Shown: piece by piece, positions 18,021 to 26,169 of the stretch
How the letters are laid out: each line of letters starts with the position of its first letter
Numbering within the stretch: the first letter of the stretch is position 1
Origin: Legionellales bacterium
GTDB lineage: Bacteria > Pseudomonadota > Gammaproteobacteria > Comchoanobacterales > Comchoanobacteraceae
Reading direction: 5' to 3'
Length of the DNA: 38,093 bases
Assembly: GCA_018664045.1 (NCBI GenBank)
Contig: JABJPE010000040.1
Location: forward strand, 1 to 38,093
Made by a program: the position numbers and the translations under genes
Notes under the pieces: generated by a model
What the model was told of the DNA's origin: nothing
Databases searched by the model: none
What the model saw: only the letters and a program-made list of their open reading frames with translations

Positions 18021-18806
18021 TTAGTCATGTTTAAATTGTATCACTCTGCCAGAGGTAGTTACAATAAAACCTTGTGATGGGTATATATTTACTATTCTAC
18101 CATAGTCTTTTACGGAGTCACCAATAGCTATTGTAATTGATCTGCCAGCACTATCATCTAACCAAGCTCTACCTTCAATAACAGCACGAATAAAGTATGT
18201 TTGAAGTTCTTTTACTGGCTCTTTTTTCACTAGCGCAGCTTTTTTCTTTTCCTCTTCCTTCTTAAGCTTCTCTTCAATGCTACCTATCTTTTGAAATAGT
18301 TCTCTATCTATATCTAGAATGTGTTTCAACTGGTAATGAAGCTCTGAAACATCATTTGCTAATTTATTAACTTTATTGTTTATTGAATTAACGTTTTTAT
18401 GTGCCGTCTCTATAGAGTTATTCTGGTTAGCGATATCTTGATTAATTTTATTCATGCCATCACTATTTTCTCTTACTGTTGATTCAACAGTGCTAAATTT
18501 ATTAGCTACTATATTACTAGTTGGCTGCGTAGTTTCACTTCCTGCTCCTAGTTCAGTTTTTACATTTTCCAGACTTGAATCTAATTCATCTTCTACAACA
18601 GAAGGCGACACTGCTGAATCAAATATATATGTTATTACCCACAACCCAACAATTGATCCTAGCATTAGCATCAATCTTTTATTCTGCAGTAATGATTTAA
18701 TATTTTCTGTAGATCCTTCATACGAGTTTTTGGTATACTCGGCAGCTTCTTGATTCACCTCTTCTTCAAATACGAATTCATCTCTAGAATTATCTTGATC
18801 AGACAT
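18021..18806 (-). CDS. icmG: Dot/Icm protein DotF (IcmG)
   Basis: DotF is a bitopic inner-membrane protein whose periplasmic part joins the core complex with DotC, DotD, DotG and DotH. The 261-residue protein (Legionella 269) has an acidic cytosolic N-terminus, one membrane segment at about residues 45-63, a long charged coiled-coil region at about 85-195, and a compact C-terminal beta domain (TYFIRAVIEGRAWL ... GRVIQFKHD). AGGAG precedes the ATG at 18806. Its first residues, MSDQD followed by a polar run, are nearly the same as those of the neighbouring DotG. Confidence 0.92.
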   Translation of the reverse strand: MSDQDNSRDEFVFEEEVNQEAAEYTKNSYEGSTENIKSLLQNKRLMLMLGSIVGLWVITYIFDSAVSPSVVEDELDSSLENVKTELGAGSETTQPTSNIVANKFSTVESTVRENSDGMNKINQDIANQNNSIETAHKNVNSINNKVNKLANDVSELHYQLKHILDIDRELFQKIGSIEEKLKKEEEKKKAALVKKEPVKELQTYFIRAVIEGRAWLDDSAGRSITIAIGDSVKDYGRIVNIYPSQGFIVTTSGRVIQFKHD

Positions 18807-18838
18807 TTTTTTCTCCTAATAAAATGATTTATACTAAA

Positions 18839-21800
18839 TTAACCTAATACCTGTTGTAGTTCAGCAGGTATAATAAAATCTTTCATGAACAATATACCCA
18901 TACCAGTTCCTGAATTAACTTTAACAGTTGGAACTAATTGACTAAACATTGGAGCCATCTGATCTCCAATTTTTGTTCCAACATTACCAAGAGCTACTGC
19001 TATCTGCTGACTTGTGTTTAAATCTGCAGATGTAACAGTCCAAAGACCACTACTATCATCACTAGAATCTGTCGTAGATACAGATGCACCAGATTGGCTA
19101 ATAGCAGTACCTAAACCAGACAAGAATGAAGATGCAAACAACGTGCCATACTTAAGTAAGTAGTGATTATCAACACTCGATGCAAGTGCAGTTCTTGCAG
19201 TTTCTTGGCTAATAGCAACTGTATTAATTGAAATGCTTTTAGTTAATGCTGGGTGGCTTAATGTAGTAAACGTTATCAACACTGATTGGTCGTTACGTTT
19301 AAAGCTACCTAATAATTTAGCCCCTTTCAGCTTACCTTGTATAATACTAGCCATTATAGGGCTTGGCTCATCGCTATTTATTCCTGTATCTAGAACAGCG
19401 AACAGTACTGATCCAGCTAAGATGCTAGAGCCACCGTTAAGGTCATATAAACCCATTTCCCCTGCAGCAGCAGATGCAGCACTAGAGCTTGTTGAGGAGG
19501 TGCTAGAAGTTACTACTGCCTGCTGTGATGCTGGTGGCAGCCAAGATGAAACCAAGCTAGATGCCTGAGAAGTCATGCCAGACTGCATGCTAGTTATCTT
19601 TGTTTTACGTTCCTGCTGGTTCATTAACGTAGCTTGACGTTTCTGCAATCTCTCTAAAGCCAATTCACTCTGAGACTTACCAGAATTATCTATCTGACTG
19701 CTAAGAGCGCCTAGGCTTTGTGAAACACCAGCAGCTGTAAGCTCGTTAGGAGAGTATCCAGCGCTTTCAATATCACTATCAGAGTACCCAGCTGCTTTCA
19801 ACTGAGAAGCAGTGAACCCAGCGCTTTTTAAATCAGAAGCAGTAAATCCTGCATTTTTAAGCTCTGCCGCACTAAATCCTGCAGTTTTTAAATCTGCCGC
19901 GCTAAAACCTGCTGTCTTTAATTCAGCAGCACTAAATCCTGCATTTTTAAGATCTGCCGCACTATAGCCAGCCGCCTTTAACTCAGAAGCACTAAATCCT
20001 GCATTTTTAAGTTCTGCCGCACTAAAACCTGCTGCTTTTAATTGAGCTGCGGTACAACCCATCTCTCTAAATTCACGAGCTGACATACCACTGCTACGCC
20101 CCTTCATAATTTCAGCAATATTACAGCTAGATACTTTTTCATGGCTTAAACTTGCATTAGCTAAAGCTATCTCACCTGGTGAAAATCCAGCTGCTTTTAA
20201 CTGTGATCCAGAAAAACCTGCATTAGCCAAGTCAGATGCACTAAAACCTGCATTCTTAAGATCTGCAGCACTAAAACCTGCTGATCGAAGCTCAGAAGCA
20301 CTATAGCCAGCAGCTTTTAAATCTGACGCACTAAAACCTGCAGCTTTTAAATCTGCTGCGCTAAAGCCTGCATTCTTAAGTTCTGCAGCACTAAAACCTG
20401 CTGCTTTTAGCTCAGCGGCTGAGAAACCAGCTGCCTTTAATTCAGATGCTGAGAATCCTGCTGCCTTTAGATCCGCAACAGAATACCCAGCAGCCTTTAG
20501 TTGTTCAGCCGAGCACCCTTTATTCCTAAGGGCTACAGCTGATACACCGTTAGTAAAGCTTTTCTTTAATTCTGCAGGCGAACAAGCTGGATTATGAATG
20601 TCTTTGTGTACGTCAGATGGGTTAAATCCTGCCCGGATCAAATCACCATCCGAAAATCCTGCAGCAGCCAAATCTGACAATGAAAAACCTGCCTTTTTTA
20701 AATCTTCAGCTGAAAAACCAGCTGCCTTTAGCTGAGACGCACTGAAGCCAGCAGCATTTAAATCAGCAGCACTAAAGCCTGCGTTTTTAAGATCTGCAGC
20801 ATTAAAGCCTGCTGCTTTTAATTCAGATGCACTGAAACCAGCATCTTTTAAAGCGGCAGCACTAAATCCAGCAGCCTTTAAATCGGCAGCACTAAAGCCC
20901 GCGGCCTTTAAGGCAGCGGCACTAAATCCAGCAGCCTTTAAATCGGCAGCACTAAACCCAGCCTTCTTCAATTCTGCTGCACTAAACCCTGCAGCCATTA
21001 AGTCTTTGGCGCTAAATCCTGCCGCTTTTAACTCAGCAGCGCTAAATCCGGCCTGTTTAAGTTCAGCAGCGCTAAAGCCTGCTGCTTTAAGTTCAGCAGC
21101 ATTAAACCCAGCATCTTTTAGCTCTCCAGCTGTAAAGCCTGCGTCCATCATTTGCTTCGCAGAGCAGCCCATGTTTTTAATAAACTTGGCTGACTTTCCT
21201 TCTGATCTTAGTTTTTTAAGATTAGTCACTGAGCATAATTTACTAACAGCTAGGGCCGCCTTTATCTCTGAATCTGAAAAACCTGCTTTTTTCAACTCGG
21301 CAGCACTAAAACCAGCATTTGCCAAATCTGCTGTACTAAAGCCTGCGCCACGTAATTGAGATGCACTAAAACCTGCTTTTTTCAAATCGGCAGCACTAAA
21401 TCCAGCTGATGCCAACTCTGAGGCGCTAAAGCCTGCAGATTTTAAATCGGCAGCACTAAATCCAACTTTCTTAAGCTCTGCTGCACTAAAGCCAGCTCCA
21501 CGCAATTGGGCAGCACTAAAGCCAGCATTTTTAAGTTCTGCTGCACTAAAGCCTGCAGATTTTAAATCGGCAGCACTAAATCCTGCTTTCTTAAGTTCCG
21601 CTGCACTAAATCCAGCTGATGCCAACTCTGAAGCACTAAATCCAGCAGCTTTTAAATCTGCAGCACTAAAGCCAGCATTTTTAAGATCCGCAGCACTAAA
21701 TCCAGCTGCTTTTAACTCAGCGGCACTAAACCCAGCACCCTTGAGTTCTTTAGCACTAAATCCTGCTGCCTTTAACTCTGCAGCGCTGAAGCCTGCTGCC

Positions 21801-23581
21801 TTTAACTGTGCAGCTGAAAAGCCAGCATTTTTTAATTCTGAAGCGCTAAACCCTGCTGCTTTTAACTCTGCAGCACTAAAGCCCGCGTTCATCATTTCTT
21901 TTGCAGTACAACCCATGTTTTTTATGTCTTTTGCAGACTTGCCTTGAGCACGTAATTTTTTTATGTTTTCAGGAGTACACACACTACTAGCTGCATTTGC
22001 AGCCTTTATTTCAGCCGCTGAAAAACCCGCTGCTTTTAGATCTGAATTACTGAAACCAGCATTTGCTAGCTGAGCAGCACTAAATCCAGCATTTTTGAGA
22101 TCCGCAGCACTAAATCCAGCACTAGCTAACTCAGAAGCACTAAAGCCAGCGCCTTTCAAATCTGCAGCGCTATAACCTGCATTTTTAAGATCCGCAGCGC
22201 TAAATCCAGCTCCTTTTAATTCTGCAGCACTGAATCCAGCATTTTTTAATTCTGAAGCACTAAAGCCAGCCCCTTTTAACTCAGAAGCACTAAAGCCAGC
22301 AGCTTTTAAATCTGCAGCACTAAATCCTGCAGCTTTTAAATCTGAAGCACTAAAGCCCGCTCCTTTTAATTCTGCAGCACTAAAGCCAGCAGCCTTTAAT
22401 TGAGCAGCTGAAAAACCAGCATTTTTCAGCTCAGTAGCTGAAAAACCTGCAGCTTTTAGTTCTGCAAGTGAGAAGCCAGCTGCATATAGTGCCTTAGCCC
22501 CACAACCTAATGCTTTTAACTGTTTTAAAGTTTGTCCTTCAGCTCTTAGCTTTTTTAAATTAGAAACCGAGCAAACTTTACTAGCAGCCATAGCTGCACT
22601 TATTTGAGCTGGACTAAATCCTGCGGCTTTTAAGTCTGCAGCACTAAATCCTGCTGAAGCTAGTTCAGTAGCACTATAGCCTGCTGCGGCTAGGTCTGAA
22701 GCACTAAATCCTGCGCTTTTTAATTCTGAGGCGCTAAACCCTGCATTTTTGAGTTCAGCAGCGCTAAATCCCGCCGATTTTAAATCTGCAGCGCTAAATC
22801 CTGCTGCTTTTAGCTCGGCTGCACTGAACCCTGCTGCTTTTAGCTCGGCTGCACTAAATCCTGCCGCTTTTAACTCGGCAGCTGTAAAACACTCTTTCAT
22901 ATCAGCAGCACTGTAACCGGCAGCTTTTAGTTCTTTTGCGGAATACCCAGAATTCTTCAATTTACATGCATTTGCGCCTGAATCTCTTAAGCTTGCTGCT
23001 GAAAATCCTGCTTTCATAAGTTCAGCCGCACTAAATCCTGCATCTTTTAAATCTGCAGCAGTGTAACCTGCAGCCATTAATTGAGCAGCACTACAACCTC
23101 TACACTTCAACTCAAAAGCAGTTACGCCAGCGCGCCTTGCTTTTTTCAAGTTATCCAAATTACATGATTCTGCTTTGTTTTTATCTTCGGCGTTTAGTTG
23201 CGATGCATCAAATGAAGATAAATTTCCAGTAGAGGTGCCTCTTACAATTGTAGGTATAGCACTCTTGCCTGTTCTAGATGCAATTTCTGCATTTTGCCTA
23301 TTTTGCTGTTGTTGTAAGCCAGTATACTCAGCAGATGTTTCTGTTAAACCCGGAACAGAGCTGATTGAAACTCCATCTGACATTGAAGAACCACCAACCT
23401 CATTAACCAACTTTTGCTGCATTATCCAGCGATAGCCGAATATTGTCACAACGATAATTACGAGAACCCCAACCAATGCAAAAACACTTCTGTTTTTGTT
23501 TTCATGAGTGTTTAATGCTGGACCTTCGGAAGTATCAGCCTTAGATTCGATAGTCTCTTTTGATTTATCTTGATCACTCAT
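18839..23581 (-). CDS. icmE: Dot/Icm core protein DotG (IcmE) with greatly expanded repeats
   Basis: DotG is the VirB10/TrbI-like protein that spans inner membrane, periplasm and outer-membrane core. It is 1580 residues here, against about 1040 in Legionella and Coxiella. There is a cytosolic N-terminus, one membrane segment at about residues 33-54, and a linker. Residues 164-1283 consist of about 96 decapeptides of the type AGFSAAELKA in six blocks. The C-terminal TrbI/VirB10 domain runs from about 1350 to 1580 (LAGSVLFAVLDTGINSDEPSP, ALGNVGTKIGDQMAP, FIIPAELQQVLG). Each block is opened by a Cys pair exactly 23 residues apart (140/163, 337/360, 535/558, 783/806, 1000/1023, 1153/1176). The gene is intact despite the repeats, and dotH lies two bases upstream. 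Confidence 0.96.
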   Translation of the reverse strand: MSDQDKSKETIESKADTSEGPALNTHENKNRSVFALVGVLVIIVVTIFGYRWIMQQKLVNEVGGSSMSDGVSISSVPGLTETSAEYTGLQQQQNRQNAEIASRTGKSAIPTIVRGTSTGNLSSFDASQLNAEDKNKAESCNLDNLKKARRAGVTAFELKCRGCSAAQLMAAGYTAADLKDAGFSAAELMKAGFSAASLRDSGANACKLKNSGYSAKELKAAGYSAADMKECFTAAELKAAGFSAAELKAAGFSAAELKAAGFSAADLKSAGFSAAELKNAGFSASELKSAGFSASDLAAAGYSATELASAGFSAADLKAAGFSPAQISAAMAASKVCSVSNLKKLRAEGQTLKQLKALGCGAKALYAAGFSLAELKAAGFSATELKNAGFSAAQLKAAGFSAAELKGAGFSASDLKAAGFSAADLKAAGFSASELKGAGFSASELKNAGFSAAELKGAGFSAADLKNAGYSAADLKGAGFSASELASAGFSAADLKNAGFSAAQLANAGFSNSDLKAAGFSAAEIKAANAASSVCTPENIKKLRAQGKSAKDIKNMGCTAKEMMNAGFSAAELKAAGFSASELKNAGFSAAQLKAAGFSAAELKAAGFSAKELKGAGFSAAELKAAGFSAADLKNAGFSAADLKAAGFSASELASAGFSAAELKKAGFSAADLKSAGFSAAELKNAGFSAAQLRGAGFSAAELKKVGFSAADLKSAGFSASELASAGFSAADLKKAGFSASQLRGAGFSTADLANAGFSAAELKKAGFSDSEIKAALAVSKLCSVTNLKKLRSEGKSAKFIKNMGCSAKQMMDAGFTAGELKDAGFNAAELKAAGFSAAELKQAGFSAAELKAAGFSAKDLMAAGFSAAELKKAGFSAADLKAAGFSAAALKAAGFSAADLKAAGFSAAALKDAGFSASELKAAGFNAADLKNAGFSAADLNAAGFSASQLKAAGFSAEDLKKAGFSLSDLAAAGFSDGDLIRAGFNPSDVHKDIHNPACSPAELKKSFTNGVSAVALRNKGCSAEQLKAAGYSVADLKAAGFSASELKAAGFSAAELKAAGFSAAELKNAGFSAADLKAAGFSASDLKAAGYSASELRSAGFSAADLKNAGFSASDLANAGFSGSQLKAAGFSPGEIALANASLSHEKVSSCNIAEIMKGRSSGMSAREFREMGCTAAQLKAAGFSAAELKNAGFSASELKAAGYSAADLKNAGFSAAELKTAGFSAADLKTAGFSAAELKNAGFTASDLKSAGFTASQLKAAGYSDSDIESAGYSPNELTAAGVSQSLGALSSQIDNSGKSQSELALERLQKRQATLMNQQERKTKITSMQSGMTSQASSLVSSWLPPASQQAVVTSSTSSTSSSAASAAAGEMGLYDLNGGSSILAGSVLFAVLDTGINSDEPSPIMASIIQGKLKGAKLLGSFKRNDQSVLITFTTLSHPALTKSISINTVAISQETARTALASSVDNHYLLKYGTLFASSFLSGLGTAISQSGASVSTTDSSDDSSGLWTVTSADLNTSQQIAVALGNVGTKIGDQMAPMFSQLVPTVKVNSGTGMGILFMKDFIIPAELQQVLG
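19733..23092 (-). repeat. Tandem 30-bp coding repeats within dotG
   Basis: The array has about 96 units of 30 bp encoding A-G-F/Y-S-x-x-x-L-K-x decapeptides. The units are arranged in six blocks of about 11-22, separated by linkers of about 30 residues that carry the Cys pairs. Neighbouring units are often nearly identical at DNA level (for example the alternating pairs near 20860-20960), so recent expansion and contraction by recombination is likely. One unit at residue 231 is nine residues long and starts with Cys, a local deletion. Confidence 0.95.
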
Positions 23582-23583
23582 AA

Positions 23584-24534
23584 TTAAAATCCTTCTATTT
23601 GCAGTTTATTTACTTTGCCGTTTTTTAGCGCCAAAACAACAGATGACTGAGGCAATTCATATGCATTAACACCACCTTCAGAACCACTCATAGTTGAAAT
23701 CCAACTAGGAGATACTACTGTCATGTCAGTCCTAAGGTACATTGTTTTATCTACAAGCCATGCACTAGCATTAGAACCTTTAACCGTTAGTCTCTTAGCT
23801 TTATCCGGACCAACGTCATTTAAAATATCTATAAGAACAGAACTTGCTGAGGCCGGCATCATATTGTAGGTAGGACGAGCTTTGGGACCTAAACCAGGCG
23901 CTCGTATATCAACTCTATAATCTACAACCTCTTGACCAGGCACGAGTGTCAGCATAATAGGAGTATTCAAACCTTTTAATACTACGGCTAGATTAGCGAC
24001 TTTATACATAGTTATCGCTTGAATCATAAGAGTATTATCTATTGAATTTTCACCAGATGACTGGCTCCACTGTATATTAAAGGACTTAGGATCGCCCAAG
24101 TCATATGCCTGGATAGGCCAAGGAGCACCGGAAGAATCTAAAAAGACTAATGAAGAAACAAAACCTGAGGAAAGCCTAACCACAGGAGGTGAAGCACCAG
24201 GTGATATATCCACCATTATTGTTGAGCTAACAGGCTTTGCTGGCACATCACCTGTAAAAGCACCAGCTTGTTGAGTTCTATTAAAAATACGCCTAACATC
24301 TTTTATTTCATTTGGTGATAGTGGCATCAAAGTGTCCGGCACTGAAGCAAAAGCCTCACTTCTGACTGAATCTACTGATGCTGCAGGAGAACCAGCTAAA
24401 GCAGTATTTACCTTGCTGTTAAGCTGATTTACTGTCTGTTGCGTCCCACTAGAAGCATATATAACGTATGGCATCAGAGTTAGGCACAAACATATCTGTT
24501 TGATCGCTCTAATCTTCATGTTGTAAAATTTCAT
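23584..24534 (-). CDS. icmK: Dot/Icm outer-membrane core protein DotH (IcmK)
   Basis: DotH forms the outer-membrane ring with DotC and DotD. The 316-residue protein (Legionella about 361) has a signal peptide ending near residue 28, then a variable region. The conserved part starts at LSPNEIKDVRRIFNRTQ, with FLDSSGAPWPIQAYDLG, LTLVPGQEVVDYRVDIRAPG and a C-terminal ELPQSSVVLALKNGKV. The short region between signal and conserved domain accounts for the smaller size. The ATG at 24534 has AAGGA ten bases upstream; an alternative ATG lies five codons in. It sits between icmL and icmE, as in all Dot/Icm loci. Confidence 0.95.
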   Translation of the reverse strand: MKFYNMKIRAIKQICLCLTLMPYVIYASSGTQQTVNQLNSKVNTALAGSPAASVDSVRSEAFASVPDTLMPLSPNEIKDVRRIFNRTQQAGAFTGDVPAKPVSSTIMVDISPGASPPVVRLSSGFVSSLVFLDSSGAPWPIQAYDLGDPKSFNIQWSQSSGENSIDNTLMIQAITMYKVANLAVVLKGLNTPIMLTLVPGQEVVDYRVDIRAPGLGPKARPTYNMMPASASSVLIDILNDVGPDKAKRLTVKGSNASAWLVDKTMYLRTDMTVVSPSWISTMSGSEGGVNAYELPQSSVVLALKNGKVNKLQIEGF

Positions 24535-24564
24535 CTAAATACATCCTTAGTTACTGATTATACT

Positions 24565-25206
24565 TTAACCACCTGTTTTTGATGATTGTGAACTAGCTAT
24601 ATACTGAGCGATAGCAATACCTGATGGGTTGTTAGACACATCAACTCTTCTTATTAACATGGTAACTAACATTGGCTGCCTAACATTCATGCTAGCGCTT
24701 TGATATGTTACTAAAATTGGAAGCTGAACTTGCCACGAATACGCGCCATTAAGAACGCCTCTTTTTAAAACAACGGGAGCACCCTGCGCAACCGCAGTAG
24801 TTACGAGCTTCTTTGTTAATACTAGTTTTAAGTTATTTGAACTGACCAATGCGTTTTCAAATGATCTCCAACCAGACGCAGTAAAGTAAGTGGATGATTC
24901 TTGCAATGACTTTCTGTAATTCACAAAATCAAACGTATAGGCACCTGTCGCTGCTCTAGCTGCCCATTCAGTTAGTGATGTAGTCGACATAACTGGTGCC
25001 GACAGAGGGTGCATCGGAGTTAAACGCCCTTCATCGCTAGTTGCAAAATATTTTGGTACTGGAGGATTTTTTATAACGTGGACTGCACCTAGCGCTAAAA
25101 TAACATTAGTTATAACTAGTAGCAACAGTACAAAAAGGACTCGCCTGTAATTATCTCTGTAAAAATTATTTCTTTGATGTAGAAGCTCAACAGCTTTTTC
25201 TACCAC
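24565..25206 (-). CDS. icmL: Dot/Icm inner-membrane protein DotI (IcmL)
   Basis: DotI forms an inner-membrane complex with DotJ and has a VirB8-like periplasmic domain. The 213 residues equal the Legionella length (212). There is a short cytosolic N-terminus, a membrane helix at about residues 22-45, the PPVPKYFATSDEGRLTPMHPL segment typical of IcmL, and a periplasmic domain with TFDFVNYRKSLQESSTYFT. The start is a GTG with GGAG eight bases upstream. A 166-base gap separates it from icmM; it contains no ORF and only poor -35/-10 candidates. Confidence 0.95.
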   Translation of the reverse strand: MVEKAVELLHQRNNFYRDNYRRVLFVLLLLVITNVILALGAVHVIKNPPVPKYFATSDEGRLTPMHPLSAPVMSTTSLTEWAARAATGAYTFDFVNYRKSLQESSTYFTASGWRSFENALVSSNNLKLVLTKKLVTTAVAQGAPVVLKRGVLNGAYSWQVQLPILVTYQSASMNVRQPMLVTMLIRRVDVSNNPSGIAIAQYIASSQSSKTGG

Positions 25207-25372
25207 AATTACTCTCCTGAGAATAAATCCATATGTATACTATAATAGATTGTGCCATAGCTAGACAACAATAAAATTATTTTTTTCGCCTTTTTATATT
25301 TAATCAAGGATATAGAGTCTATAGCTTTATAAAAAATACATGAGCACTTGCATATATTAAGTAAAATCATAC

Positions 25373-25576
25373 TTAATTCTCAGTAGGATAAATTTCAGTA
25401 ACTTTATACATCGATGCTGAAGCATAGAACTTGCGGTCAGGTTGTGCCGCATATGCATATAAAAGAAAAAAAACAAGAAAAACACATATAGTAGCCATAA
25501 TACAAAGAATAAATACTGAGCGCCTAAACATAGTAATATAATATTTTAGATCTTTAAAACAATTGACGTCCTTCAT
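25373..25576 (-). CDS. icmM: Dot/Icm protein DotJ (IcmM), short form
   Basis: DotJ is the small partner and paralogue of DotI, made of the membrane helix and the adjacent segment only. The 67-residue protein (Legionella about 94) has one hydrophobic helix at about residues 18-43, followed by DRKFYASASMYKVTEIYP, which mirrors the PKYFATSDEGRLTPMHP stretch of DotI. An AGGA lies seven bases before the ATG. The gene is in the conserved position between icmN and icmL. The cytosolic N-terminus and the C-terminus are shorter than in Legionella, so homology searches may miss it. Confidence 0.8.
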   Translation of the reverse strand: MKDVNCFKDLKYYITMFRRSVFILCIMATICVFLVFFLLYAYAAQPDRKFYASASMYKVTEIYPTEN

Positions 25577-25591
25577 CTATATTCCTATCGG

Positions 25592-26152
25592 TTAACTTAG
25601 AGTTATTTCTATATAATTACCAACTGTGTTGTACTCCTTATTAAACATTTCTGACTTAAGTACAACACCGCCAGTACTAGTGGAAAAACTTGATGATAAA
25701 AATTGTGAAAGGTTAGAAACAATATTTTTTGCTTGATTCCCAGCAACTTGCAGCGCATAGCTGTTTTTAGTCTCATCCTGAAAATCAACAGTTACATGTA
25801 TATAGCTGTGCTCAAATTTAGCAATATATTTTGCTAAATCCTGCATGTTAGAGTAATATCCTGACCTGTTATTAGCAGTGTTCTCTATGAAAAGCAGGTT
25901 AGATGAAAGTTTAAGTACAACTGTATCACCAATATGGCTTGTATAAATTTTACTCTCAATTGCTGAGCCAATAGCAGCAGAATTTGTGTCTTTATCGCTG
26001 ACCAAACCGCCATCAGAACCTTGAATGGCTCCAACTACTTTACTTGCGACTCTTATACAGCTACTAAGCAAACAACATGCCAGCACCATTGTGACACAGC
26101 TAATAAATATATTTTTAAATCTACTTATTTTAAAAAATTTATTTGTACCCAT
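25592..26152 (-). CDS. icmN: Dot/Icm lipoprotein DotK (IcmN)
   Basis: DotK is an outer-membrane lipoprotein with an OmpA/MotB-like peptidoglycan-binding domain, peripheral to the core complex. The 186-residue protein has a signal with lipobox LLSSC, lipidated Cys at residue 32. The C-terminal half (FENTANNRSGYYSNMQDLAKY through ALQVAGNQAKNIVSNL) fits the family's degenerate OmpA-like fold. A ribosome binding site, AGAGGA, lies eight bases upstream. It is placed between icmO and icmM, as in Legionella. Confidence 0.88.
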   Translation of the reverse strand: MGTNKFFKISRFKNIFISCVTMVLACCLLSSCIRVASKVVGAIQGSDGGLVSDKDTNSAAIGSAIESKIYTSHIGDTVVLKLSSNLLFIENTANNRSGYYSNMQDLAKYIAKFEHSYIHVTVDFQDETKNSYALQVAGNQAKNIVSNLSQFLSSSFSTSTGGVVLKSEMFNKEYNTVGNYIEITLS

Positions 26153-26169
26153 AACATATTCCTCTCTAT

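Noticed and set aside
21006..21947. Plus-strand open frames with Asn-Pro-Ala-Ala-type repeats opposite dotG
   Set aside because: They are the mirror image of the dotG decapeptide repeats. The repeat keeps all frames open, and no promoter or start signal is present.
19733..23092. CRISPR-like periodicity
   Set aside because: The 30-bp periodic units have no unique spacers and translate into a continuous DotG repeat protein.
25207..25372. Small gene or operator in the icmM-icmL gap
   Set aside because: No ORF with a ribosome binding site. The ATTAAG and CTTAAT there are 16 bp apart rather than 11 and are not followed by a -10 at the right distance.
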